Shown: positions 20,668 to 29,060 of the stretch, in pieces
Layout: every line of letters begins with the position of its first letter
How positions within the stretch are numbered: the first letter of the stretch is position 1
The notes under the pieces: generated by a model
What the model saw: only the letters and a program-made list of their open reading frames with translations
Told to the model about the DNA's origin: nothing
Databases searched by the model: none
NCBI RefSeq assembly: GCF_009755665.1
Contig: NZ_CP046622.1
Span: forward strand, 5,459,001 to 5,523,000
Length of the DNA stretch: 64,000 nucleotides
Source: Variovorax paradoxus
GTDB lineage: Bacteria > Pseudomonadota > Gammaproteobacteria > Burkholderiales > Burkholderiaceae_C
Reading direction: 5' to 3'
Position numbers and translations under genes: made by a program

Positions 20668-22113
20668 TTGAAACTGTTCCAGCGCGCGCAGCGCTCCCTG
20701 TTCGGCGAGATCCTCGACTGGATGCTCACGCCGCTGCTGCTGCTGGTGCCGGTGAGCATCGGCGTCACGTGGCTGGTGGCGCAGGGCATTGCCAATGCGC
20801 CCTTCGACCGAGCGCTCGAATACAACGTGCAGACGCTGGCGCGGCTCGTCACCGTGCAGCAGGGCCAGACGGAGTTCGTGCTTCCGCAGCCGGCGCGCGA
20901 AATCTTGCGGGCCGACGACGCCGACCGCGTGTACTACCAGCTGCTCGACAGCCACGGCAAGCTGCTGAGCGGCGAGTCCGACGTGCCGCATCCCAACATG
21001 GACGAGCCCCCGGTACCGGGCGTGGTCACGTTGCGCAACGGCGAAATGCGCGGCAAGCCGGTGCGGGTGGCCTCGCTCTGGTTGTCCAATGACGACGACG
21101 ACTCGGCGCCCGCGCTGCTGCAGGTGGCCGAGACGCGCGAGAAGCAGTCGGTGCTGGCCACCGAAATCATCAAGGGCGTGCTGCTGCCGCAGTTCGCGAT
21201 CCTGCCGCTCGCGGTGCTGCTGATCTGGCTGGCGCTGGTGCGCGGCATCAAGCCGCTGTCGGTGGTGGAGGCGCGTATCCGCGAGCGCCGCCCGGGTGAC
21301 TTGAGCCCGCTCGACGAATCGTCGGTGCCGCTCGAAGTGGTGCCGCTGGTGTCTTCGGTCAACGAGCTGCTCGACAAGCTCAACGACTCGATCCACACCC
21401 AAAAGCGCTTTCTCGCCGACGCGGCGCACCAACTCAAGACGCCGCTCGCGGGCCTGCGCATGCAGGCCGACCTGGCGCAGCGCGAAGGTGCCAATGCCGA
21501 CGAGCTCAAGCAGTCGCTCAAGCAGATCGGCCGCGCCAGCGTGCGCGCCACGCACACCGTGAACCAGCTGCTCTCGCTCGCGCGCGCCGAAAGCACCGGC
21601 GCGGGCACAGGCCGCCAACCCTGCGACTTGGCCCGGCTCACCATTGAAGTGGTGCGCGAAGCCGTGCCGCGCGCCATCGAAAAGCGCATCGACCTCGGTT
21701 ACGACGGCGCAGAAGCCGGCGCGCCCGGCGTGGTGCTCGAAGGCAACCCGACCCTGCTGAAGGAACTGGTGCGCAACCTGGTCGACAACGCCATCAACTA
21801 CACGCCCTCCATCCCCGAGCGGCCGGGCGTGATCACCGCGCGCGTGCTGGCCGACCCGTTCGGGCACGTGGTGCTGCTGCAGGTGGAAGACAACGGCCCG
21901 GGCATTGCGGAATCCGATCGCGAACTGGTGTTCGAGCCCTTCTACCGCGTGCTCGGCAACGAGGCCGATGGTTCGGGGCTGGGCTTGCCGATCGTGCGGG
22001 AGATTGCCAACCAGCACCATGCGCAGGTCAAGCTCGAAGACGCGCACCCGGGCCGGCAACCGCCGGGCGCGCGCTTCACGGTGCGGTTCGAGGGCGAAGA
22101 ACTGGCGCCTTGA
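20668..22113 (+). CDS. TctE-like sensor histidine kinase, TTG start
   Basis: A 481-residue kinase. Two membrane helices (about 17-40 and 172-193) flank a periplasmic sensor of about 130 residues of the 2CSK type. HAMP-like linker follows, then dimerisation helix with phospho-acceptor His254 in ADAAHQLKTPLAGLRMQADL, and an ATPase domain with NLVDNAINYTP (N box), VEDNGPGIAESD (G1) and GSGLGLPIVREI (G2). The start is a TTG at 20668, set by GGAGG about 8 nt upstream; no ATG is near. It would phosphorylate the regulator encoded 38 nt upstream. TctE relatives often sense di- or tricarboxylates. Confidence 0.88.
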   Translation: MKLFQRAQRSLFGEILDWMLTPLLLLVPVSIGVTWLVAQGIANAPFDRALEYNVQTLARLVTVQQGQTEFVLPQPAREILRADDADRVYYQLLDSHGKLLSGESDVPHPNMDEPPVPGVVTLRNGEMRGKPVRVASLWLSNDDDDSAPALLQVAETREKQSVLATEIIKGVLLPQFAILPLAVLLIWLALVRGIKPLSVVEARIRERRPGDLSPLDESSVPLEVVPLVSSVNELLDKLNDSIHTQKRFLADAAHQLKTPLAGLRMQADLAQREGANADELKQSLKQIGRASVRATHTVNQLLSLARAESTGAGTGRQPCDLARLTIEVVREAVPRAIEKRIDLGYDGAEAGAPGVVLEGNPTLLKELVRNLVDNAINYTPSIPERPGVITARVLADPFGHVVLLQVEDNGPGIAESDRELVFEPFYRVLGNEADGSGLGLPIVREIANQHHAQVKLEDAHPGRQPPGARFTVRFEGEELAP

Positions 22114-22125
22114 GCTGCGGCGCGT

Positions 22126-22329
22126 TCAGGGCGCGGCGGCAGTGTTGCCGGTCTTGCCGTCCTTGCGGATCTGCAGCCACTCGGGATGAACCTGGCGCGA
22201 GAGGCGCTGCGGCTCGCGCTCGGTGATGCCTGCCGGCATCAATCCGAATCCGGCAAGGTCGCCGCGGGCCCACAGCCAGTAGCCGACATTGGCCAGGACG
22301 AGAACGATCAATACAAGGCGCAACTTCAT
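22126..22329 (-). CDS. Small single-span membrane protein, SPOR-protein N-terminus-like
   Basis: A 67-residue protein: one N-terminal membrane helix (MKLRLVLIVLVLANVGYWLWA) followed by a short segment ending in EPQRLSRQVHPEWLQI. That pair of features resembles the N-terminal half of SPOR-domain proteins found beside birA in related bacteria, but the SPOR domain itself is absent. It starts 8 nt after the birA stop, so it is probably the last gene of the SET-birA transcript. A truncated relic or a small stand-alone protein are both possible. Confidence 0.55.
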   Translation of the reverse strand: MKLRLVLIVLVLANVGYWLWARGDLAGFGLMPAGITEREPQRLSRQVHPEWLQIRKDGKTGNTAAAP

Positions 22330-22337
22330 GGTGGATC

Positions 22338-23162
22338 TCAAAAAGCCATGCCGCGAGGACGCACGCTGACCTCGTCGCTCGAGACCATCTGCAAGCCGCC
22401 GGCCGTGCGCACCTGCAGTTCGCCGCCCCAGCCCACGCCTTCGCATGTGCCAAAGGTGCCGTCGCTGAGCTGAACCTCGCGTCCGCGCAATGCGTCGCGC
22501 GCGGCAAAGCGCTCGGCAAAGGGCGCGAAGCCCTGCGCCTCGAAAGCCTGCACGCTGCGCACCAGCGGCGCGGCAAGTTCGGCAAGCACGTCGGGCCCCG
22601 TGGCGTCAGGGCGCCATTGGCGCAGCCACGCGGGCGGCGTGCGCATGCCCTCGGCTTCGCGCGGGCCGATGTTGATGCCGATGCCGATCACCAGGTAGCG
22701 CGGCGTCGCCGCCGCTTCGGCGCGGCCCGCATGCGGCATGGCGGTTTCGATCAGGATGCCGGCCAGCTTGCGGTCGTTCACCCACAGGTCGTTGGGCCAT
22801 TTGAGCGCCACCTTCGCATCGCCCGACGGGTCGAGGCTTTCCGCCACGCTGACACCCACGGCCAGCGAGAGACCCGACCAGTCGCGCGGCGCGAGCGGCA
22901 GGCCCAGCGAAAAAGTGAGCGAGGCGGCGTTTTGTTGCTCGCCCTGCTGCGCGCTTTGCCAGGGCCGGCCAAGACGGCCGCGCCCGGCGGTCTGGCGCTC
23001 GGCCACCAGCAGCACCGGCTCGGCGCGGCCGGCGCGCGCGCGGCGCATGAGCTCGGTGTTGGTCGAGTCGATCTCGGCCACGGCCTCGACCGCGAAGCCG
23101 GGCAAGAGCGGGGCCACCGCCGCGGCAATCCGGTCTTCGAACCAGTCGGCCATGGTGCTCAT
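22338..23162 (-). CDS. birA: Biotin-[acetyl-CoA carboxylase] ligase
   Basis: A 274-residue protein. Motifs: DSTNTELMRRARAG, AERQTAGRGRLGRPW (biotinyl-AMP loop), ALKWPNDLWVNDRKLAGILIE (catalytic Lys of the KWPND motif), VIGIGINIG. No N-terminal helix-turn-helix domain is present, so this is a monofunctional ligase and not a repressor. The start at 23162 follows AAGGG and begins 2 nt after the SET gene stop; an ATG three codons later is also possible. Confidence 0.92.
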   Translation of the reverse strand: MSTMADWFEDRIAAAVAPLLPGFAVEAVAEIDSTNTELMRRARAGRAEPVLLVAERQTAGRGRLGRPWQSAQQGEQQNAASLTFSLGLPLAPRDWSGLSLAVGVSVAESLDPSGDAKVALKWPNDLWVNDRKLAGILIETAMPHAGRAEAAATPRYLVIGIGINIGPREAEGMRTPPAWLRQWRPDATGPDVLAELAAPLVRSVQAFEAQGFAPFAERFAARDALRGREVQLSDGTFGTCEGVGWGGELQVRTAGGLQMVSSDEVSVRPRGMAF

Positions 23163-23164
23163 GC

Positions 23165-23794
23165 TCAGCCCTTGTCGGCCTCGTCCTTTTTGGCTTTCTT
23201 TTTTTCCGACTTCTTTTCAGCCTTTTTCTCGGCTTTCTTGTCTGCCTTTTTCGCTTCTTTTTTCTCGGCCTTTTTCTTCTCGGCCTTCTTCTTGGCTTTT
23301 TTCTTCTTTTTCTTTTCTTCGTCTTCGTCCTTGGGCGTCAGCAGCGTGCCGCGGCAATTCTCGGAGCCGCACCAGCACGGAAACTCGGCCAGCAGCTTCG
23401 GCGTGTAGGGCTCGTCGATGATCAGGCCGTAGTCGTAGTTGAGCTCTTCTCCTGCAACGATGTTTCGCAGCGCCTTGATATAAACGCGCCCGTTGACCTC
23501 GTCGGCCTCGCAATTCGGCTCGCACGAATGATTGATCCAGCGTGCGGCATTGCCGTTCACGTTGCCGTCGATCACGCGGCCGTCGTCGATGTGGAAGTAG
23601 AAGGTGTGGTTGGGCTGGGAGGGGTCGTGCGGGTGGCGGCGCAGCGCCTCTTTCCAGCTGATGACTTCGCCCTTGTATTCGATCAGCGTCTCGCCTTCTG
23701 CCAGGTCGTCCACGGCGAACACGCCATTGCCGTGGACATCCGAACGCCGCATCTGAATGCGGCGGCCGGCGAATTGTGGGGATTTGGAAGGCAT
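23165..23794 (-). CDS. SET-domain protein-lysine methyltransferase with a Lys-rich tail
   Basis: A 209-residue protein. The SET domain covers about residues 10-130: GNGVFAVDDLAEGETLIEY, RWINHSCEPNCEA (85-97, the SAM-binding and knot motif) and GEELNYDYGL (115-124). A post-SET zinc motif CWCGSENC is at 140-147. From residue 160 to the end the chain is almost only Lys, Glu and Ala, like eukaryotic histone H1 tails. It may methylate a DNA-binding or ribosomal protein; the target is unknown. It is divergent from the topoisomerase III gene. Confidence 0.9.
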   Translation of the reverse strand: MPSKSPQFAGRRIQMRRSDVHGNGVFAVDDLAEGETLIEYKGEVISWKEALRRHPHDPSQPNHTFYFHIDDGRVIDGNVNGNAARWINHSCEPNCEADEVNGRVYIKALRNIVAGEELNYDYGLIIDEPYTPKLLAEFPCWCGSENCRGTLLTPKDEDEEKKKKKKAKKKAEKKKAEKKEAKKADKKAEKKAEKKSEKKKAKKDEADKG

Positions 23795-23815
23795 CGCCGA
23801 AGTCTGTTAGGTTGA

Positions 23816-23852
23816 ATATGCACACATGCGCGTGTGCGCGTGCGCACACGCG
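23816..23852. other. 37-bp perfect alternating purine-pyrimidine tract (Z-DNA-prone)
   Basis: Every base from 23816 to 23852 alternates purine and pyrimidine, mostly CG and CA/TG steps, with an ATAT start. It lies between the divergent starts of the SET gene (23794) and topB (23978). Such tracts flip to left-handed Z-DNA under negative supercoiling. Confidence 0.75.
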
Positions 23853-23874
23853 GGAAGCCGCAGATTGTATGTGG

Positions 23875-23950
23875 CCCCCACGCTCTCGCACGGCGTGTCG
23901 TCGCTGCCCCCCGAAGGGGGCCGCAGGCCGCCCTGAGGTGGCTCGGCGCC
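23875..23950 (+). repeat. Dispersed GC-rich intergenic repeat, copy A
   Basis: Begins CCCCCACGCTC and contains TCGCTGCCCCCCGAAGGGGG, with a GCAGGCCGCC block behind it. It shares these blocks in the same order with copies at 28972-29050 and, inverted and more diverged, 40822-40893. The centre is a short palindrome (CCCCC-GAA-GGGGG type). It lies in the topB leader. Confidence 0.75.
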
Positions 23951-23977
23951 GGCGTGGGAACTCTTTTAGGAATGTTG

Positions 23978-26920
23978 ATGAAGACTTTGGTAATTGCAGA
24001 AAAGCCGTCGGTGGCACAGGACATCGTCCGCGCCCTCACGCCGGTGGCCGGCAAGTTCGACAAACATGACGAGCATTTCGAGAACGAAAGCTATGTCGTG
24101 ACCAGCGCTGTCGGCCACCTGGTCGAAATCCAGGCGCCCGAGGAGTTCGACGTCAAGCGGGGCAAGTGGAGCTTCGCGAACCTGCCGGTGATTCCGCCCC
24201 ACTTCGACCTGAAGCCGGTCGACAAGACAAAGACGCGCCTGAACGCCGTGGTCAAGCAGGCCAAGCGCAAGGACGTGACGCAACTCATCAATGCCTGTGA
24301 CGCGGGCCGCGAGGGCGAGCTGATCTTCCGGCTCATCGAGCAGTACGCGGGCGGCAAGACCGGCCTGAACAAGCCGGTGAAGCGCCTGTGGCTGCAGTCG
24401 ATGACGCCGCAGGCCATACGCGACGGCTTCGACGCGCTGCGCACCGAAAAGCAGATGCAGGGCCTGGCCGACGCCGCGCGTTCGCGCTCCGAGGCCGACT
24501 GGCTGGTGGGCATCAACGGCACGCGGGCCATGACGGCCTTCAATTCGCGCGACGGCGGCTTCTTCCTGACGACCGTGGGCCGCGTGCAGACGCCCACGCT
24601 CTCGGTGGTGGTCGAGCGCGAGGAAAAGATCCGCAAGTTCGTGAGCCGCGACTACTGGGAAATCCACGGCGTGTTCCAGGCCGAGGCCGGCCAGTACCCC
24701 GGCAAGTGGTTCGACGCCAGCTTCAAGAAGCCGCCGCCGGGCCCAGACGGTGCGACCGATGCCGAAATTCGCGCCGACCGCGTGTGGAGCGAGCGCGAAG
24801 CCCGCGAGATCGCCGATGCGGCGCGCGGCAAACCCGCCACCGTGACGGAAGAAAGCAAGCCGACCACCCAGGCTTCGCCGATGCTGTTCGACCTGACTTC
24901 GCTGCAGCGCGAGGCCAACGGCCGCTTCGGCTTCTCGGCCAAGACCACGCTGGCGCTGGCGCAGAGCCTGTACGAACGCCACAAGGCCCTCACCTACCCG
25001 CGTACCGACTCGCGCGCGCTGCCCGAGGACTACCTGCCGGTGGTGAAGGACACGATGAAGATGCTTGCCACCAGCGGCATGAAGCATCTGGCGCCCTTTG
25101 CGCAGCAGGCGGTCGACGGCAGCTACGTGAAGCCGAACAAGCGCATCTTCGACAACGCCAAGGTGTCGGATCACTTCGCCATCATTCCGACCCTGCAGGC
25201 GCCGAGCGGCCTTTCGGACGCCGAGCAGAAGCTGTACGACTTCGTCGTGCGCCGCTTCATGTCGGTGTTCTTCCCGAGCGCCGAATTCCAGGTGACCACC
25301 CGCATCAGCACCGTGGAAACCGGCGGCAAGAAGTACCCGTTCCGCAGCGACGGAAAGGTGCTGGTCAAGCCGGGCTGGCTCGCCATCTGGGGCAAGGAAG
25401 CCATCAACGACGATGACGAGAAGGACGGCAAGAACCTGGTGGTGGTGAAGCCTGGCGAAACGGTAAAAACCGAATCGGCCGACCTGAAAGCGCTGAAGAC
25501 CCGGCCGCCGGCGCGCTATTCGGAAGCCACGCTGCTGGGCGCCATGGAAGGCGCCGGCAAGACCATCGACGACGACGAACTGCGCGAGGCCATGCAGGAA
25601 AAGGGCCTGGGCACGCCAGCCACGCGCGCGGCCATCATCGAAGGGCTCATCAACGAGAAATACATGCTGCGCGAAGGTCGCGAGCTGATTCCGACGGCCA
25701 AGGCCTTCCAGCTCATGACGCTGCTGCGCGGCCTGGGGGTGGAAGAACTCTCCAAGGCCGAGCTCACGGGCGAGTGGGAATACAAGCTCGCGCAAATGGA
25801 AAAGGGCGCGCTCAGCCGCGACGCCTTCATGCGCGAGATTGCCGAAATGACGCAGCACATCGTCAAAAAGGCCAAGGAATACGACCGCGACACCGTGCCC
25901 GGCGACTACGCCACGCTTGCCACGCCCTGCCCCAACTGCGGCGGCGTGGTGAAGGAAAACTACCGCCGCTACAGCTGCACCGGCAAGGCCGGGCAGGAGC
26001 CCTGCGGCTTCTCGTTCGGCAAGTCGCCGGCGGGCCGCACTTTTGAAGTGGCCGAGGCCGAGGCACTGCTGCGCGACAAGCACATCGGCCCGCTGGAAGG
26101 CTTCCGCTCCAAGGCCGGTTGGCCCTTCACATCGGAGATCGTGCTGAAGTTCGACGACGAAGCGAAGAACTGGAAGCTGGAGTTCGACTTCGGCGACGAC
26201 AAGAACGCCGACACCGGCGAGATCGTCGATTTCAGCGAGCAGGACACCGTGGGCCCCTGCCCCATCTGCGGCGCGCCGGTGTTCGAGCACGGCAGCAACT
26301 ACGTCTGCGAGAAGTCGGTTCCTACCAATGCACAGCCGACGCCGAGCTGCACCTTCAAGACCGGCAAGATCATCCTGCAGCAGCCGGTGGAGCGCGCGCA
26401 GATGGAAAAGCTGCTTGCCACCGGCAAGACCGACCTGCTCGACAAGTTCGTGAGCATGCGCACCCGCCGCGCCTTCAAGGCCTTCCTGACCTGGAAGGCC
26501 GAAGAAGGCAAGGTGACCTTCGAATTCGCCCCGCGCGAAGGCGGCAGCAAGTTCCCGCCGCGCAAGACCTTCGGCAAGGCCGCACCGGCAGGCAAGACGG
26601 CCGCAGCCAAGAAGGTGGCGGCAAAGAAGACCCCTGCCGCCAAGAAAGCACCCGCTGCCAAGAAGGCCGCGGCGCCACGCAAGCCCGGCGCGGGACTGAA
26701 GCCGAGCGAATCGCTGGCTGCGGTCATCGGGGCCGAGCCGGTGGCGCGCACCGAGGTCATCAAGAAGCTGTGGGACTACATCAAGGCCAACGGCCTGCAG
26801 GACGCGACCAACAAGCGTGCGATCAATGCCGACGCCAAGCTCAAGCCGGTGTTCGGCAAGGACCAGGTGACGATGTTCGAACTGGCGGGCATCGTGGGCA
26901 AGCACCTGTCGGCGCCCTGA
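23978..26920 (+). CDS. topB: DNA topoisomerase III with C-terminal SWIB domain
   Basis: A 980-residue protein. The Toprim domain starts KTLVIAEKPSVAQDI and includes NACDAGREGELIF. The type IA core shows TTVGRVQTPTLSVVV and the catalytic Tyr340 in LTYPRTDSRALP. Two zinc-ribbon pieces follow (PCPNCGGVVKENYRRYSC and CPICGAPVFEHGSNYVC). An Ala/Lys-repeat linker (AAKK units, about residues 868-900) leads to a SWIB/MDM2 domain (about 905-980; LKPSESLAAVIG, KKLWDYIKANGLQD, ITMFELAGI-like end). The ATG at 23978 has AGGA six bases upstream; an ATG two codons earlier has no proper site. It decatenates DNA and resolves recombination intermediates. Confidence 0.95.
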   Translation: MKTLVIAEKPSVAQDIVRALTPVAGKFDKHDEHFENESYVVTSAVGHLVEIQAPEEFDVKRGKWSFANLPVIPPHFDLKPVDKTKTRLNAVVKQAKRKDVTQLINACDAGREGELIFRLIEQYAGGKTGLNKPVKRLWLQSMTPQAIRDGFDALRTEKQMQGLADAARSRSEADWLVGINGTRAMTAFNSRDGGFFLTTVGRVQTPTLSVVVEREEKIRKFVSRDYWEIHGVFQAEAGQYPGKWFDASFKKPPPGPDGATDAEIRADRVWSEREAREIADAARGKPATVTEESKPTTQASPMLFDLTSLQREANGRFGFSAKTTLALAQSLYERHKALTYPRTDSRALPEDYLPVVKDTMKMLATSGMKHLAPFAQQAVDGSYVKPNKRIFDNAKVSDHFAIIPTLQAPSGLSDAEQKLYDFVVRRFMSVFFPSAEFQVTTRISTVETGGKKYPFRSDGKVLVKPGWLAIWGKEAINDDDEKDGKNLVVVKPGETVKTESADLKALKTRPPARYSEATLLGAMEGAGKTIDDDELREAMQEKGLGTPATRAAIIEGLINEKYMLREGRELIPTAKAFQLMTLLRGLGVEELSKAELTGEWEYKLAQMEKGALSRDAFMREIAEMTQHIVKKAKEYDRDTVPGDYATLATPCPNCGGVVKENYRRYSCTGKAGQEPCGFSFGKSPAGRTFEVAEAEALLRDKHIGPLEGFRSKAGWPFTSEIVLKFDDEAKNWKLEFDFGDDKNADTGEIVDFSEQDTVGPCPICGAPVFEHGSNYVCEKSVPTNAQPTPSCTFKTGKIILQQPVERAQMEKLLATGKTDLLDKFVSMRTRRAFKAFLTWKAEEGKVTFEFAPREGGSKFPPRKTFGKAAPAGKTAAAKKVAAKKTPAAKKAPAAKKAAAPRKPGAGLKPSESLAAVIGAEPVARTEVIKKLWDYIKANGLQDATNKRAINADAKLKPVFGKDQVTMFELAGIVGKHLSAP

Positions 26921-26947
26921 CGGCACGCTGAAGGCTGGGAGCGCCCG

Positions 26948-27877
26948 TCAGGAAAGGGCGGGCGTTTCCGGCGTCGGCGCGTTGCGATCGACCTCCGCCA
27001 GCAGCCAGCGGCGGAAATGGTCGAGCGTGGCCAGCTGGCCCCGGCCCTCGGGGTAGCAGAACCAGTAGCCCTCGTTGCCGCGGTAGCCGCCGCCCGGCAG
27101 CGGCTCGTCCACCAGCCCGGACGCGATTTCGTCCTGCACCAGGCAGCGCGGCACCAGCGCCACGCCCATGCCCACCATCACCGCGCGGATCATGGTCTGG
27201 AACTGGTCGAACTGCGGGCCGGCCAGCGGATCGAGCCCGCGCACGCCGTGCGCCTCGCTCCATTGCAGCCATGACTGCGGCACCGTGACGTGGCGCAGCA
27301 ACGTGCAGCGCGCCACGTCTTGCGGCGTGCGAATGGCCACCTCGGCCAAGCCCGCGCGCGGCGCAATCAGCGCCACGTCCTGCCCCGCCAGGTAGTGCGA
27401 ACGAGCCCCGGGCCAGTGGCCGTCGCCGAAGAGGATGGCGCAGTCGAGTTCGGGCCGCTCGAAGTCGTAGCCGTGCGTGTAGGGCACGAAATGCAGGGTG
27501 ATCTGGGGATGGTGCCGCTGGAAGTCGGGCAGGCGCGGAATGAGCCACTTGGCGCCGAAAGTGGGCAGCGTGGACAGGTGCAGCGCGCCGCCGCCGTCGC
27601 CGCTGGTAATGAGCTCCAGCGTGGCCCCCTCCAGCTGCGCGAGCACGGCACGCACCGACTTCTCGTAGCGCTCGCCCGCGGGTGTGAGCGCCAACCGCTT
27701 GCGGCTGCGCTCGAACAGCGGCACGCCGATCCAGCGTTCCAGCTCCTGCACCTGCTTGCTGACCGCGCCCTGCGTCAGGTGCAGCGCCTCGGCGGCGCGC
27801 GACACGCCGCCGAAGCGCACCACGGTGGAAAAGGCGCGCAGCAGGTTCAGCGGTGGATTGAGGCGGCGGAGCGACAT
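26948..27877 (-). CDS. LysR-family regulator, GcvA-like
   Basis: A 309-residue protein. The N-terminal helix-turn-helix is LLRAFSTVVRFGGVSRAAEALHLTQGAVSKQVQELERWIGVPLFER; the substrate-binding domain follows with the GcvA-type stretch LSTLPTFGAKWLIPRLPDFQ. It is divergent from the Bug receptor gene and a perfect inverted repeat sits between them, so it probably controls that gene. Confidence 0.88.
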   Translation of the reverse strand: MSLRRLNPPLNLLRAFSTVVRFGGVSRAAEALHLTQGAVSKQVQELERWIGVPLFERSRKRLALTPAGERYEKSVRAVLAQLEGATLELITSGDGGGALHLSTLPTFGAKWLIPRLPDFQRHHPQITLHFVPYTHGYDFERPELDCAILFGDGHWPGARSHYLAGQDVALIAPRAGLAEVAIRTPQDVARCTLLRHVTVPQSWLQWSEAHGVRGLDPLAGPQFDQFQTMIRAVMVGMGVALVPRCLVQDEIASGLVDEPLPGGGYRGNEGYWFCYPEGRGQLATLDHFRRWLLAEVDRNAPTPETPALS

Positions 27878-27894
27878 GGCTGGAAGCCCATTAA

Positions 27895-27915
27895 AACATT
27901 CCAGATCAGAATGTT
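27895..27915. promoter_or_regulatory. LysR-type operator between the regulator and Bug gene
   Basis: AACATTC-N7-GAATGTT, a perfect 7-bp inverted repeat that contains the T-N11-A core of LysR boxes. It lies 18 nt before the regulator start and 75 nt before the divergent Bug gene, the usual place for an autoregulated LysR switch. Confidence 0.65.
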
Positions 27916-27990
27916 AGCTGGTCTATCCTTTGCTTCAGGTAGAGCAGCAACTTTTGCTTCATTACTCCCTGTCTGATTGGAATAGACCCC

Positions 27991-28956
27991 ATGCAACGTC
28001 GTCATCTTCTTTCCGCCCTGGCCGCTGTTTCTGTCGCTCCAGGAATATCCTTTGCCCAACAAGGCAAGCCGATCCGCATGATCGTGCCCTTCCCGCCCGG
28101 CGGCGCCACCGACATCACGGCGCGCGTGCTCTCGGAGCCGCTGGCCAAGATCCTGCAGCAGCCCGTCGTCATCGACAACCGCGCCGGAGCCGGCGGCTCC
28201 ATCGGCATGGCCGAGGTGGCGCGCTCGGCGCCGGACGGCCTTGCCTTCGGCGTGGCCACGCTCTCCACCCACGGCGTGAACCCGGCCGTGTACCAGAAGC
28301 TGCCTTACGACCCGATCAAGGGCTTCGTCGCGGTGACCGAGCTGGTGAAGGCGCCGGGCGTCGTGGTCATCAACCCGCAGGTGCTGCCGGTGAAGAGCTT
28401 CGCCGAACTGGTGAAGTACCTGAAGGCGAACCCGGGCAAGGTGTCGTACGCCTCGCCGGGCAACGGCACCATCGGCCACATGTGGGGCGAGCTCTTCAAG
28501 AGCAGCACCGGAACCTCGATGGTGCACATCCCCTATCGCGGTGCGGGCCCGGCCATCAACGATGTGCTCGCGGGCGAAGTGCCGGTGTACTTCGACCAGG
28601 TGGCCTCCTCGCTGCCGCACGTGAAGGCGGGCAAACTGAAGGCGCTGGCGGTGTCCTGGAGCAGCCGGCTCGACGTGCTGCCGGAGGTGCCGACGTACCG
28701 CGAACTCGGCTATGCGGCCAACAACGACCCCTCGTGGTTCGGGCTGGTGGCGCCCGCCGGCACGCCCGCCGACATTGCGCTGCGCATGCAGCAGGCCGTG
28801 GCCACCGCGCTGAAGGACGCCTCGGTGCGCGAGCGGCTGGCGCTGCAGGGGCTCTATGCGTCGGGCACCACCCCGGCCGAGTTCGCGAAGCAGATCGACA
28901 GCGAGATCGAGAAGATGAAGAAGGTCGCGGCTTTCGCTCGCATCCGATTGGACTGA
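27991..28956 (+). CDS. Bug-family tripartite tricarboxylate transporter substrate receptor
   Basis: A 321-residue periplasmic protein. A signal peptide (HLLSALAAVSVAPGISFAQQ) is followed by PIRMIVPFPPGGATDITARVLSEPL and VIDNRAGAGGSIG, the hallmark Bug motifs, and later PYRGAGPAINDVLAG. These proteins catch organic acids for TctAB permeases, but no permease gene is nearby, as is common in Comamonadaceae. It is followed by a formylglutamate amidohydrolase, so an amino acid derivative is one possible ligand. Confidence 0.9.
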   Translation: MQRRHLLSALAAVSVAPGISFAQQGKPIRMIVPFPPGGATDITARVLSEPLAKILQQPVVIDNRAGAGGSIGMAEVARSAPDGLAFGVATLSTHGVNPAVYQKLPYDPIKGFVAVTELVKAPGVVVINPQVLPVKSFAELVKYLKANPGKVSYASPGNGTIGHMWGELFKSSTGTSMVHIPYRGAGPAINDVLAGEVPVYFDQVASSLPHVKAGKLKALAVSWSSRLDVLPEVPTYRELGYAANNDPSWFGLVAPAGTPADIALRMQQAVATALKDASVRERLALQGLYASGTTPAEFAKQIDSEIEKMKKVAAFARIRLD

Positions 28957-28971
28957 CCCGAAATATATGAA

Positions 28972-29050
28972 CCCCCACGCTCATCACTTCGTGTATTCGC
29001 TGCCCCCCGAGGGGGCGCAGGCCTGCCTTGGGGCGGCCCGGCGGGAGGCC
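28972..29050 (+). repeat. Dispersed GC-rich intergenic repeat, copy B
   Basis: Shares CCCCCACGCTC, CGTGT, TCGCTGCCCCCCGA, GGGGGC and GCAGGCC in the same order and spacing class with copy A at 23875-23950. Ends CCTTGGGGCGGCCCGGCGG. It fills the space between the Bug gene and the next gene, so it is transcribed if the two form an operon. Confidence 0.75.
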
Positions 29051-29060
29051 TGAGTTGCCT

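Noticed and set aside
23966-26926. A nearly 1000-codon open frame on the minus strand opposite topB
   Set aside because: It is a mirror of the high-GC third-position bias of topB. It has no ribosome site, no domain, and His/Arg/Leu-rich shadow composition.
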